The notes: generated from the sequence alone by a model not told the origin. Positions 33,278 through 41,608 are shown, numbered from the stretch's first letter. The stretch is DNA of 64,000 nt from Pseudomonas sp. RIT-PI-q (GCF_001297125.1 NZ_LHPC01000053.1:86010-150009), one strand, 5' to 3'. Numbers and translations are program-made.

Positions 33278-33334
33278 TGAGGCTAGATTACGCATCGGAT
33301 CCAATCTGTAATAGGCGACATAGTTACCATTACA

Positions 33335-33352
33335 TGTAAGACATTCGCTATA
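33335..33352 (-). promoter_or_regulatory. GacA upstream activating site for rsmX copy 2
   Basis: The reverse-strand TATAGCGAATGTCTTACA matches 12 of 18 positions of the consensus TGTAAGCGATTTCTTACA as I recall it, with a perfect right half-site CTTACA. Confidence 0.65.
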
Positions 33353-33371
33353 CCACCCCTTCCGAAAACCC

Positions 33372-34181
33372 TTAGACGCGTAAGGTGTCGAGCATGGAAG
33401 CCGCGAGTTCCGCGACCTGCAGCTGACGTTGAGCAGCCAGGGCATCGTCATCCTCGAGAAACCAGGCCGCCGACAATCCGGCAAACGCCAGCACCCATTG
33501 CAGCAATCGCCGACGCTCAAGTCCGGCGGCTTGTGCCACCATTGCGACTTGCTGCTGAAAGCGCAGCGGATCCGTCGCCGTGGGCAGTTCGGGATTGCAG
33601 ATAATGTTGGCGTAGTCGAAACCGCGTTCACCGATCACCCGTTTCGGATCGATGGCCAACCAGCCTCGCGGGCCGAAATCGAGAACATTGTCATGATGAA
33701 CATCGCCGTGCAGCACCACGACGTCCTGCGGCTCGGCCAGCAAGGCTTCGGCAGCGGCGAGGCTCACGGAATAAGGGTCGCCATGCTGTTCGGCCGCCAG
33801 ACGCAGCGACTTGAACCATGGCGCCAATGGCACCAGCGGAGGGGGTGACGAAGGTCGCGGCGCATGCAGCCGCGCCAATGCCGCACACAGGATCTGGCTG
33901 GCTTCGTCGTCCTGGCCGTTGAGCGCCATGTCCATCAATGACCGCTGCCCCATGGCACGCTCGATCAACAACCCGTCATCTTCATGGGCGTAGACGCGGG
34001 CAGCGCCCTCGCCTCCCCACCAAGTCATCAGCCGGTTGCCGAACTTTTCGTCGGTATCGACGGCGATTTTCAGCATCGCCGGCACATCACCCATGCGCAC
34101 CGGCAGCAAGCGACTGCCGGGCGTGATGATCGGCTCGCCGTCCGGCACCAGCTCCCAGCGCGTTAACCAGGGCTCAAACAT
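33372..34181 (-). CDS. APH(6)-like aminoglycoside/hydroxyurea phosphotransferase family protein
   Basis: 269 residues. It has the kinase-fold catalytic loop HGDVHHDNVLDFG near residues 157-169 and the metal-binding segment AIDPKRVIGERGFD after it, as in streptomycin 6-kinases and the aminoglycoside/hydroxyurea kinase family. The N-terminal nucleotide-binding part is MLKIAVDTDEKFGN. Chromosomal homologues are common in environmental pseudomonads, and actual antibiotic resistance is not implied. It is transcribed toward the rsmX pair; seven bases separate it from the upstream SRPBCC gene, so the two form a likely operon. Confidence 0.85.
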   Translation of the reverse strand: MFEPWLTRWELVPDGEPIITPGSRLLPVRMGDVPAMLKIAVDTDEKFGNRLMTWWGGEGAARVYAHEDDGLLIERAMGQRSLMDMALNGQDDEASQILCAALARLHAPRPSSPPPLVPLAPWFKSLRLAAEQHGDPYSVSLAAAEALLAEPQDVVVLHGDVHHDNVLDFGPRGWLAIDPKRVIGERGFDYANIICNPELPTATDPLRFQQQVAMVAQAAGLERRRLLQWVLAFAGLSAAWFLEDDDALAAQRQLQVAELAASMLDTLRV

Positions 34182-34188
34182 GCAGCGC

Positions 34189-34677
34189 TCACTCTTCCTG
34201 ACGCTCGCGTGCCTTGGCGCTGGTTTTCAGAAACTCTTCGATGTTGCTCATCTGTTCATCCCAGCCCCGGCTGTCCATGCGGAACGCCTTGAGCCGGCGC
34301 GTCTGCGGAATGTGATCGAAACCGGACTCGGTGACCTTGAGTAAAGTGCCGTTGTCCATGTCTTCAAGCTCGAACAGCACCAGCGTGGTGGGCTCCTGGG
34401 AGTAGTCCATGTCGGGCTCCACCGCATACGGATGCCAGCGAAACGAAAACACCCGCTCCGGCTCGACCCGCTCAACCAGTACATTCCACAGCAAATGCTC
34501 ATAACCGGGGTACGTAATCTGCCCCTGAGTCCACTCACCGGCGACAAAACGCTTGCCCTCCAGTGCCACGCCAAACCACTGCCCAAAGGCTTCGGCATTG
34601 GCCAGCACGCGCCAGACATGCGAACGCGGCGCTTTTAACAGGATCTTCCTTTCGATGCGATCTGATGCTGGGTTCAT
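34189..34677 (-). CDS. SRPBCC (AHSA1/START-like) family protein
   Basis: 162 residues. The N-terminal IERKILLKAPRSHVWRVLANA and the pattern FGQWFG..ALEGKRF...G are typical of Aha1/CalC-type helix-grip proteins, which bind hydrophobic ligands or act as stress factors. The start ATG at 34677 has an excellent AGGAGGTGA site. It lies seven bases upstream of the APH-like gene, so the two are probably cotranscribed. The ligand is unknown. Confidence 0.85.
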   Translation of the reverse strand: MNPASDRIERKILLKAPRSHVWRVLANAEAFGQWFGVALEGKRFVAGEWTQGQITYPGYEHLLWNVLVERVEPERVFSFRWHPYAVEPDMDYSQEPTTLVLFELEDMDNGTLLKVTESGFDHIPQTRRLKAFRMDSRGWDEQMSNIEEFLKTSAKARERQEE

Positions 34678-34899
34678 ATGTCACCTCCTGTAATGAACAG
34701 TAGGCCTGTAAGACCACAAGACCAACCCTAAAGTTGTATCAATCGGGCTTTGCAATCAACCCTGTGTGAAATATTCGGCTGACTTTTTGACCCGTAGCAC
34801 GGATTTGAAGGCAAGAGTCGGCGACCTGAAGCTGCTAACGTTTGCCCATCAGACAAGAAGATCGGCCCCCACACCCACTCATTCTCACGGGGAAATATC

Positions 34900-35298
34900 A
34901 TGAATAGCCTGCACGGTAGCTGCTTGTGCAAAGCCATCGAATACGAACTCGATAGCCTCGACATGCCCATCAGTCATTGCCACTGCCAAACCTGTCGCAA
35001 GGCCCATGCGGCGGCGTTCGCTTCGACTGCCGGGGTCCTGCGCGGACACTTTCGCTGGACCAAAGGCCAGGACCGGCTCAGCAGCTATGAATCGTCGCCG
35101 GGCAAGTTTCGGCATTTCTGTTCGGTGTGTGGCTCACACTTGGTGGCAGAACGTTTGGCCCAGCCCCACGTTATCGTGCGTGTAGCGACGTTGGATGTTG
35201 ACCCGAAAATGACGCCTCAAGCGCATATCTGGACATCTCATGACGTGCCCTGGCTTGAATATGAGGCGATTGAAAAACACCCTGAATGGCAGGCATAG
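34900..35298 (+). CDS. GFA-family zinc-binding protein (DUF636)
   Basis: 132 residues with the glutathione-dependent formaldehyde-activating (GFA) fold. The zinc ligands are CLCKAIEYEL near the start, CHCQTCRKAH near residues 28-37, and FCSVCGSH near residue 70. The fold is shared by S-hydroxymethylglutathione synthases and many proteins of unknown role. It is cytoplasmic. The 222-base gap upstream shows no other gene. Its function is unproved beyond the family. Confidence 0.85.
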   Translation: MNSLHGSCLCKAIEYELDSLDMPISHCHCQTCRKAHAAAFASTAGVLRGHFRWTKGQDRLSSYESSPGKFRHFCSVCGSHLVAERLAQPHVIVRVATLDVDPKMTPQAHIWTSHDVPWLEYEAIEKHPEWQA

Positions 35299-35361
35299 AT
35301 GACTGATCACGCCGCAGCGCTACACTGCACGTCAACTTTTCATGTCATAGCGAGAAACACC

Positions 35362-35763
35362 ATGCACCCACGCTTTTTCCTGGCGCTGACGCCTCTGCTG
35401 TTCAGCACCCTCGCCCATGCCGTGGACTGCGAAAATGCCACCGATCAGACCACGATGAATCAGTGCGCGGCGCAGCAGAACAAGGCTGCCGACAAGGAGT
35501 TGAATGCGCTGTACCAGCAGATCACCACGCGTTTGAAGAGCAACCCTGACAGCAAAAAACTGCTGATCGGCGCACAGCGAGCGTGGGTGGCGTTTCGGGA
35601 TGCCGAGTGCAAGTTCTCGAGCGCCGGGGTGGAGGGTGGAAGTGTGTATCCGCTGATCTACAGCAATTGCATCACTGAATTGACCAAGGCGCGGGTTGAG
35701 ACGTTCAAGAATTACTTGAAGTGTCAGGAGGGGGATTTGAGTTGCCCGGTGCCGGGGGCTTGA
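35362..35763 (+). CDS. LprI-like periplasmic protein (DUF1311)
   Basis: 133 residues from the ATG at 35362. A signal peptide (FFLALTPLLFSTLAHA) is followed by the LprI/DUF1311 pattern: DCENATDQTTMNQCAAQ, GAQRAWVAFRDAECKF and a late Cys (NCITELTKAR). Members are secreted lysozyme-inhibitor-like proteins of about 100-130 residues; the precise role here is not established. An upstream in-frame ATG at 35299 would bury the signal peptide and is rejected. A REPIN follows the gene. Confidence 0.82.
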   Translation: MHPRFFLALTPLLFSTLAHAVDCENATDQTTMNQCAAQQNKAADKELNALYQQITTRLKSNPDSKKLLIGAQRAWVAFRDAECKFSSAGVEGGSVYPLIYSNCITELTKARVETFKNYLKCQEGDLSCPVPGA

Positions 35764-35787
35764 TGCTTTGGTGTGCTTGAGGGCCTC

Positions 35788-35877
35788 TTCGCGGGCAAGC
35801 CTCGCTCCTACAGAGTTGAGTCGTTCACAACACGGCGAACGACTCAAACCTGTAGGAGCGAGGCTTGCCCGCGAAGG
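35788..35877. repeat. REPIN (GTAGGAGCGAGGCTTGCCCGCGAA family)
   Basis: The arms TTCGCGGGCAAGCCTCGCTC and GAGCGAGGCTTGCCCGCGAA are inverted over about 45 bases, between the convergent lprI-like and qhpB genes. Confidence 0.85.
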
Positions 35878-35897
35878 CGTCTTTTCAGACGCCGGGA

Positions 35898-37016
35898 TTA
35901 CCGGACAAATATCTGCGCAGTCGTGATCGCCATATCCCCACCCGGCAACTTGATGCTGCCAATCTGTTTCATGCTCTCCGGATCAAAGATCGCCACGTCA
36001 TTAAACGTCCCCGCCAGGTAGATCTTGCTGCCGTCCTTATTGAAGGAAATGCAGTAGTAGGAATGATCCAGCGTCGCCGCCTGGAGCATTTTCTTCTGCT
36101 TGATGTCGTACTTGGCCAAGCGGTTGAGCACGCCGAACATCAGGTTCGGGTCCTTGGGCGAGCGCATGCCGCTGAAGTAGATTTCCGTCAGAGGGCCGAA
36201 GTCGGTGGTTTCGGTCTTGCCGGTTTTCAGGTCGATGCTGAACAGCCCGTAGAGGTACTCGGCGGTCAACGGGTCCTGCTTCTTGTCCTTGAATTTCGCG
36301 GTGGTGTAGAGCAGCGAAAAATCATGGCGATAGGTCTGCTGGTTCCACACGTAGAGCACGTCCGGCGCGCTGTAGTTCGGGCGTTTCCAGTGACGGCTGG
36401 GGATCAGTACGTCGAACTTGCCGGTGTTCACATCAACCTTGTAGACATCCGCCCCCGCCACATACAGCGTGCCGTCGTCGCCACTCTGCATGATGGTCAG
36501 CTGCCGTGGTGCCGGGAAACTGCGCACGGGTTTGGCGTCCATGCCGGTGTCGGTGGCGTAGACATCCAGTCGAGGCTGCTGCACTTCGTAACGGTCGTTG
36601 AGCATCAACGTCGGGTTGGCGATGGCGAACAGTTCCTTGCCGTCATGACTGAGGGTGAAAGCGAACATCGACTTCGCTTTCTCCCCCGGTTTCTGGGTGA
36701 TGCTGGCGTGGAACACCTGTTTGCAGCTGTCCAGCTCGACGCCGTAGACATCCGCGTAGTGGTTGTTCAACACGTAGGCGGTCTTGCGATCCGGCGACAA
36801 CTGCACGGTGCCGGGACCAAAGGCATCCGGCATCTTGCAGGTCTTGAACAAGGTGTCGGTGGCCAGGTCGATGACGTGCAGGTTGTTCGGGTAATTGGTG
36901 GTCAACATGTACTCGTGACCGTCTTGCAGTGCAGTGTTTTCATCGGCCAGAACGTTGAGTGAACAGACGCTCAGGACGGCAAACGCGGCCAGGCCGCAGG
37001 CTTTTACAGTAAGCAT
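35898..37016 (-). CDS. qhpB: Quinohemoprotein amine dehydrogenase beta subunit
   Basis: 372 residues from the ATG at 37016. The signal peptide (VKACGLAAFAVLSVCSLNVLA) is followed by repeated beta-propeller blades such as LATDTLFKTCKMPDAFGPG, LSPDRKTAYVLNNH and SHDGKELFAIANP, as in the seven-bladed beta subunit of QHNDH. The subunit packs against the gamma subunit in the periplasm and helps form the active site. It is the last gene of the qhpA-D-C-B run, 22 bases after qhpC. The longer frame starting at 37100 overlaps qhpC and hides the signal peptide, so it is not used. Confidence 0.92.
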   Translation of the reverse strand: MLTVKACGLAAFAVLSVCSLNVLADENTALQDGHEYMLTTNYPNNLHVIDLATDTLFKTCKMPDAFGPGTVQLSPDRKTAYVLNNHYADVYGVELDSCKQVFHASITQKPGEKAKSMFAFTLSHDGKELFAIANPTLMLNDRYEVQQPRLDVYATDTGMDAKPVRSFPAPRQLTIMQSGDDGTLYVAGADVYKVDVNTGKFDVLIPSRHWKRPNYSAPDVLYVWNQQTYRHDFSLLYTTAKFKDKKQDPLTAEYLYGLFSIDLKTGKTETTDFGPLTEIYFSGMRSPKDPNLMFGVLNRLAKYDIKQKKMLQAATLDHSYYCISFNKDGSKIYLAGTFNDVAIFDPESMKQIGSIKLPGGDMAITTAQIFVR

Positions 37017-37038
37017 GCTGAAATCCTTCTGTGTCCGA

Positions 37039-37362
37039 TTACTTGTCTTTTGGAAAGACAGTCCCGAGGTTGCGCCAGTTTTCGTTGGACGCCTGGGCAT
37101 CCTTGTTCCAGTCCGGGTAGGTACTCATCATGTCGGGCACCTGGGCCGGCCACCAGCAAGGGTCGGAGCAGCCATACAGGTCAGCTTCCATCGGCTGGCA
37201 CAACGACGACACCCCGCCAAACGCATCGATCTCCCAACCCGGGTCGGTGGTCGAGGCACAACCCGCGACGGAGCTCATCGCCACCACTTCTTCGATACGG
37301 TTTTCGGCCGCGGCCTCATCGAGTTTCAACGCTTTATTATTGATTGCCTTGAGATGTTTCAT
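37039..37362 (-). CDS. qhpC: Quinohemoprotein amine dehydrogenase gamma subunit precursor (CTQ-bearing peptide)
   Basis: 107 residues. Residues 1-28 form a non-Sec leader, and the mature chain starts about residue 29. In mature numbering (minus 28), every residue known to be modified in the family is present. The thioether pairs are Cys7-Glu16, Cys27-Asp33 and Cys41-Asp49, and Cys37-Trp43 form cysteine tryptophylquinone. In the precursor these are C35-E44, C55-D61, C69-D77 and C65-W71 (DLYGCSDPCWWPAQ). Crosslinks are made by QhpD, Trp dihydroxylation by QhpG, and the leader is cut by QhpE. It starts two bases after the qhpD stop codon, implying coupled translation. Confidence 0.95.
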   Translation of the reverse strand: MKHLKAINNKALKLDEAAAENRIEEVVAMSSVAGCASTTDPGWEIDAFGGVSSLCQPMEADLYGCSDPCWWPAQVPDMMSTYPDWNKDAQASNENWRNLGTVFPKDK

Positions 37363-37363
37363 A

Positions 37364-38794
37364 TCAGTGAGCCTTGCGCGGAGTGATGTAGCTGCTGATA
37401 AACGCAGGGTTGTGGGCCATGATCCGGGTGTAGACCTCGATGCCGAAGTCGACCCAGTCACGCATCAGTTCGCAGTAGTGATAGGTCGGGTGGGTCGGGT
37501 CGCCGTAACGGGCGTAGCTCTCGTGGTAGCAGCCGCCGGAGCAGAGGTTGCGGATCTGGCAGTCCTCGCAACCGGTGTTGGTGCGGTCCAGGCGCTGGGA
37601 CAGGAAGTCGTTCAACTCGACCTGCTTCACACCGCTGTGCACATTGCCGAAGGTCGGCAGGCTCGAACCGGTAAAGCGGTGGCACAGGTTCAATTCACCT
37701 TTGTGATCCACCGCCAGCATTTTCAGGCCCGCGCCGCAGGGCAGGGCTTTTTTGTGGCCTTCGTGGATGTCGGTGATCAACTGGTGCAGGTTGGAGAACC
37801 CGATGTTGCGGTGCTCCAGCGCCGCTTCCAGGTAACGCCGACCAAGTCTTTTCATGCTGGCAAAGACTTCGATCAGTTCGTCGCTGGACAGGTTGAAGGT
37901 GCTGATGTCGCCAGAGGTCACCGGGGCAAAGCCGACCTCGGCAAAACCCAGTTCGTTGAACAGGTGATCCCAGATGGTTTCCACATCGGTCACGCCGGTG
38001 GTCAACGTGACTCGCGCACCGACCGGACGGCTGTTGTAGCGCGACAGCAGCATCTCGGCCTTGCGCCGCACCACGTCATACGTGCCCTGCCCGCCCACGG
38101 TGATGCGATTGCGGTCGTGCACGGTTTTCGGCCCGTCGATACTGACCGAGAGGCCAAAACGGTGGGCATTCAGGTAGTCCACAGTCTCTTCGGTGAGCAG
38201 CGTGGCGTTGGTGGTCATGACGAACTCGACGAACTTGCCCGCCTCGCGGAAACGCTTCTCGCAATAGTCGACCATGTACTCGATGAGCTTGCGATTGCTC
38301 AGCGGTTCGCCACCAAAAAACACCACGGTGAAACGCTCTTCATCCGGCGATTCGCGCAGCAGCATTTCCACCGAGGCGACCGCCGTCTCGACGTCCATTT
38401 TCTTGCCGGCCGACGGCTTGTCGAGGTCTTCCTTGTAGCAGTACGTGCAGCTCAGATTGCAGCCAGTGTTGACGTTCAGCACCACGGTATTGATCGCCGT
38501 GCGCTCGACGCGCTTGGTGCCAATGTCCGGGGTCAGTGGCGAGCCGTCGCTGACCAGTTCCAGTGACATCAACTCGCGCAGGGTCTCGGTGATTTCTTCG
38601 CCGTTGAAGCGCGCGGACAAACGCTGGATCAGGTCGTCCGAGGAACAACCGGGACCGCGCAAAGTATCAATGATGGTGCCCGTCAGCTCATCGCTGGCGA
38701 ACAGCGAACTGCTGGGAATGTGAAACAGCATGCGGTCGGCATCGACATGCACTTCGTGCAGGTTCCGTTCAACCAGATTCAAAATAGCGCCCAT
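37364..38794 (-). CDS. qhpD: Peptide-modifying radical SAM enzyme forming thioether crosslinks in QhpC
   Basis: 476 residues from the ATG at 38794, which has AGGAGG six bases upstream; the frame extends further but lacks such a site. The radical SAM cluster motif CNLSCTYC is at Cys112/116/119. A SPASM-type C-terminal region carries further cysteines (CGAG, LNLCHRF, CEDCQIRNLCSGGCYHE, YHYC) for auxiliary Fe-S clusters. In the family this enzyme makes three Cys-to-Asp/Glu thioether bonds in the gamma subunit precursor in the cytoplasm. Its length matches the known QhpD. It is the second gene of the structural operon. Confidence 0.94.
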   Translation of the reverse strand: MGAILNLVERNLHEVHVDADRMLFHIPSSSLFASDELTGTIIDTLRGPGCSSDDLIQRLSARFNGEEITETLRELMSLELVSDGSPLTPDIGTKRVERTAINTVVLNVNTGCNLSCTYCYKEDLDKPSAGKKMDVETAVASVEMLLRESPDEERFTVVFFGGEPLSNRKLIEYMVDYCEKRFREAGKFVEFVMTTNATLLTEETVDYLNAHRFGLSVSIDGPKTVHDRNRITVGGQGTYDVVRRKAEMLLSRYNSRPVGARVTLTTGVTDVETIWDHLFNELGFAEVGFAPVTSGDISTFNLSSDELIEVFASMKRLGRRYLEAALEHRNIGFSNLHQLITDIHEGHKKALPCGAGLKMLAVDHKGELNLCHRFTGSSLPTFGNVHSGVKQVELNDFLSQRLDRTNTGCEDCQIRNLCSGGCYHESYARYGDPTHPTYHYCELMRDWVDFGIEVYTRIMAHNPAFISSYITPRKAH

Positions 38795-38876
38795 TGCAAC
38801 CTCCTGTGCAAACCCCGTTTTACGGGGCCTGCGGTCATTCCAAAAAGATGTCTGAAACCGTGAGAGATCAGTCAAC

Positions 38877-40457
38877 TCATGGAATGGGTGGATTGTTCCA
38901 GCGTTGCACGGTGACGATCATGTGGCCTTCGCCGGTCAGGGATTTCCCTGCGTCGTCGACGGCGGCAATCACCTTGAGGTTGCCGGCATTGTTGGTGGAC
39001 ATTTTGCGTTGTGGGTTCGGCCCGGCATCGCCCGGTGTGAACACGCCGCTGTCAGCCTGCATGGTGCCGGCGAACTTGACGTCCTCGTCTTCCTTGGCGC
39101 GGTCGTCGAAGGCTTCGACCGACCATTGCGCCGGGAACACGCCGATGCGATACGGCTTGCCATCGGCGCCTTTGCCCCAGGCTTCAGCGTCGAAACGGCC
39201 CTGGACTTTCGGCGTCGAACCACCGCCCTCGCCAATCCGTGCCACCGAGAATTCCGGCACGACTTTGACTTCGGCGATTTTGCTGTAGACCGACAGGGTC
39301 GGGCCTTTTAGCGTACCAACGGTGACGTTGCGCATGCCCGGTTGGGCATTCGCCGCAGCCTTGAGTTTGACTTTGATCCGCTCAGGGCTCTGCTCGACGA
39401 TGGCGACCACTTCCACGCCTTTGCCGAAGTTCGGTTTGCCAGTCAGACCGCTACCTATCAGGGTCACTTCGGTTTCGGCGCCGGCCTTCAGATAACCCGG
39501 CTGCACCGCCAGCAAACGGCTGCTGCCTTGTTTGGCGGCGACGAAATCGAGACCGCGTTCGTCGTGTTCAGCCTCGAACATCCGGCCTTGCAGGGCGCTG
39601 CCTTGAGCGGCGAACACCTGGCGCATGGTCACGCCGTCGATGGTCACGTTGCCGCGCCATTCGTAGCCGCTGTATAGAATCGCGCTGCCGTCGCCGTTGA
39701 ACGGGCTGCCGTCGGCGTATTGGCCTTTGACGCTGACCTTGAAGGTGTCGCTGCCGTCGGCAGTCACGCTCATCACCCCGGCCACTTCACCTTTGCCCGG
39801 CAGATGGCCACTGAAGCTCCAGTCACCCACCAGGGCCTCGGCCTTCGGTGCGGCTTTCAGCCATTTTTGCCAGGCCGGGTTGTCCAGCGGATAACGCTTG
39901 GCCAGCAGCGGCACCATGTCCTTGCGGGCAATGTCGAACCAGTCGCGGTCGCGCGCCAGGGCCTGGTATTCCAGCGACGGCCATTGGCCGAGGTGGAAAT
40001 TCACCAGGCGTTCCCATTCCTGGGCCGGACGGCGTTGCAGGGCGACCCGCGCACCGGAGTGGCAGCGGCCGCACATCTGGCTGGTCTGGTCGTCGAATTT
40101 CTCGACGGTATTGAGTCGCCGTTCCAGCGCATAGCGCACGCCGTCGGTTTCGCTGGGCGCCAGGCCTTGGGTGTCGGCCAGGTATTTGACCAGGGTACGG
40201 CGGTCGTCATCGCTGATCTGCAAACCGTGCATGGTCTGCATGCGGGCGATGCTCATCAGCCAGCCTTCCGGCGTTTTGCGCTGGTGACTGATACGGCTCA
40301 GGGCGTTATCGGCTTCAGGGGTATGACAGCCCTGACAGGTTTCCTTGAGGATGGTCTGGGCGTCGCGGGCTGCCAGGCTGTAAGGCGAATGCAGCGCCAC
40401 ACAAGCGGCCACGGCCAGCAGACTGGCGCTCAGGCCTGATCGGAGTTTTCTCTTCAT
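38877..40457 (-). CDS. qhpA: Quinohemoprotein amine dehydrogenase alpha subunit (diheme cytochrome c)
   Basis: 526 residues from the ATG at 40457. The signal peptide spans about 1-30. Two heme c sites are visible, CQGCH (Cys41/44) and CGRCH (Cys129/132), and three beta-sandwich domains follow. The alpha subunit passes electrons from the CTQ cofactor in the gamma subunit to periplasmic acceptors while primary amines are oxidised to aldehydes. It is first of the four-gene run, 82 bases before qhpD. TGTCGC-type sites lie about 200-240 bases upstream. A TGGCAC element (40581-40586) is present, but its -12 partner is misplaced. Confidence 0.93.
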   Translation of the reverse strand: MKRKLRSGLSASLLAVAACVALHSPYSLAARDAQTILKETCQGCHTPEADNALSRISHQRKTPEGWLMSIARMQTMHGLQISDDDRRTLVKYLADTQGLAPSETDGVRYALERRLNTVEKFDDQTSQMCGRCHSGARVALQRRPAQEWERLVNFHLGQWPSLEYQALARDRDWFDIARKDMVPLLAKRYPLDNPAWQKWLKAAPKAEALVGDWSFSGHLPGKGEVAGVMSVTADGSDTFKVSVKGQYADGSPFNGDGSAILYSGYEWRGNVTIDGVTMRQVFAAQGSALQGRMFEAEHDERGLDFVAAKQGSSRLLAVQPGYLKAGAETEVTLIGSGLTGKPNFGKGVEVVAIVEQSPERIKVKLKAAANAQPGMRNVTVGTLKGPTLSVYSKIAEVKVVPEFSVARIGEGGGSTPKVQGRFDAEAWGKGADGKPYRIGVFPAQWSVEAFDDRAKEDEDVKFAGTMQADSGVFTPGDAGPNPQRKMSTNNAGNLKVIAAVDDAGKSLTGEGHMIVTVQRWNNPPIP

Positions 40458-40661
40458 CAACGTCGAACCTCGCACGGTGCTTTCTTATTTTTGTGGCTTA
40501 TCGTTTTTATGGTTTCTGCCGTCGGCGGCGCGCTGCTGACGGAGGCAAGAGAAACGTCTGCGATGAGCAATACACGGAGCGTGCCAGCTTGCCGATAAGC
40601 TTTTGAATCAATGAGTTGCGTGAAGATGACTGCCTTAAGCCCGTTCTGGACCCGATCGCCT

Positions 40662-40698
40662 GCGTCTAATATCGCGACAGGTGTTGCAGTCTGAGACA
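40662..40698 (-). promoter_or_regulatory. Two TGTCGC-type activator sites upstream of qhpA
   Basis: On the minus strand TGTCTCAGACTGCAACA (40698-40682) and TGTCGCGATATTAGACGC (40679-40662) lie side by side. Both resemble the perfect TGTCGC-N5-GCGACA site before the aldehyde dehydrogenase gene; the first matches 10 of 12 arm bases. They are probable enhancer sites for the sigma-54 activator at 47028-48932. The 344-base gap 40458-40801 holds these sites and otherwise no gene. Confidence 0.6.
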
Positions 40699-40801
40699 AG
40701 CATAGATGCCCCGGCCGAAACAGCTCATCGGCCGACGATTGACGAGGGTTGCCTGCCAGTGCGAAATGGTTGTTCACCGATTGCCAGTCGAGGATAAAAA
40801 A

Positions 40802-41158
40802 ATGGCAAGCATCACTGTCCTGGCGGGGGACTTTCTGCAGGGTGACGGAGAGTACCGAGAGGGCGTTTTCACCCTCAGAACGCCGCTTCACCCATGGCCC
40901 GGCATCAACCTTCCACTCTCATCGTTCAAGCGCCTGGAAGTTGCCAACGAGGAGTCGATCAACAACATCAAGGACGCCATCGGCTTCGGCGTGGCCGGCG
41001 CCATGCTGCTAGGGCCTATCGGCGCGATTGCCGGATTCATGCTGGCGGGCAAGGAAACCGAAGTGACGTTTCTGGCAACGCTGAACGATGACAGAAAGCT
41101 GTTGGCTGCCGTAGATGGCGCCACGTTCGAAGAAATTTCCCGGCAAGTGGCGTCTTGA
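40802..41158 (+). CDS. Small conserved membrane-associated protein
   Basis: 118 residues from the ATG at 40802. The N-terminal half is polar (VLAGDFLQGDGEYREGVF). A glycine/alanine-rich hydrophobic stretch near residues 61-81 (FGVAGAMLLGPIGAIAGFML) could be a membrane hairpin. The C-terminus (FLATLNDDRKLLAAVDGATF) is typical of small proteins with a domain sensing or scaffolding role, but I do not recognise a named family. It faces away from qhpA, and its upstream region overlaps the proposed activator sites. It may therefore be unrelated to amine oxidation. Confidence 0.68.
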   Translation: MASITVLAGDFLQGDGEYREGVFTLRTPLHPWPGINLPLSSFKRLEVANEESINNIKDAIGFGVAGAMLLGPIGAIAGFMLAGKETEVTFLATLNDDRKLLAAVDGATFEEISRQVAS

Positions 41159-41171
41159 TCAGTCGACGCTG

Positions 41172-41195
41172 GCCGCACCACCTCCGTGGTGCGGC
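41172..41195. terminator. Strong hairpin between convergent genes
   Basis: The arms GCCGCACCAC and GTGGTGCGGC are perfect complements with a 4-base loop. There is no long T-run, so it may act as a bidirectional end-stabilising hairpin. Confidence 0.6.
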
Positions 41196-41206
41196 GTGAC
41201 GTCGGG

Positions 41207-41461
41207 TCAGATGAAAAAGGTCGGCTGAACGCCTTTGTGAGCTTCGATTTCCTGCCGCATATCGGCCACCAGCGAGGCAATGGCGTGGGGGCTGTCCAGC
41301 GTCCACAGGGGAACATGGGTCGCCACCAGATCAACTTTGCCAGTCATGCAGTCGCAGACCCGAATCGTCAGGGATTGGTCTGCTTCGACGCTGCATGTGC
41401 ACACGGCAGGCAACATTTTATGCTCAATGATGCTTTGAATTTCCAGGGTTGAAAGGAACAT
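41207..41461 (-). CDS. DUF1652 family protein
   Basis: 84 residues from the ATG at 41461, which has GGGAGGTAG upstream. The pattern MFLSTLEIQSIIEHKMLPAV, C.C, SLTIRVCDCMTGKVDLVATHV and a C-terminal ISLVADMRQE-like helix fits the DUF1652 family found mainly in Pseudomonas. The function is unknown. It is a small cytoplasmic protein, convergent with the preceding gene and divergent from the aldehyde dehydrogenase. Confidence 0.78.
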   Translation of the reverse strand: MFLSTLEIQSIIEHKMLPAVCTCSVEADQSLTIRVCDCMTGKVDLVATHVPLWTLDSPHAIASLVADMRQEIEAHKGVQPTFFI

Positions 41462-41591
41462 CGCTACCTCCCTCGCGCCAGATGTGTGACGGGGTAAATG
41501 CTCCGTCATTTCACCCTCCGAGCCTGAAAATTCTAGTCCTCAATACTGGGGGGCTCAAGGTCGCAACCCGGTTGCTCGTCGTCTCAGCCGC

Positions 41592-41608
41592 TGTCGCGAT
41601 TTGCGACA
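41592..41608. promoter_or_regulatory. Perfect activator palindrome TGTCGC-N5-GCGACA
   Basis: TGTCGCGATTTGCGACA lies 77 bases upstream of the sigma-54 promoter of the aldehyde dehydrogenase gene. It is the expected distance and form for an AcoR/NtrC-type activator site. Confidence 0.72.

Noticed and set aside
33372..34181. Reading the APH(6)-like gene as a clinical resistance determinant
   Set aside because: It has normal local base composition, no mobile-element context, and chromosomal homologues are ordinary in Pseudomonas.
40457..40891. A 144-codon minus-strand frame upstream of qhpA
   Set aside because: It covers the activator sites and opposes a better small gene; no domain or ribosome site supports it.
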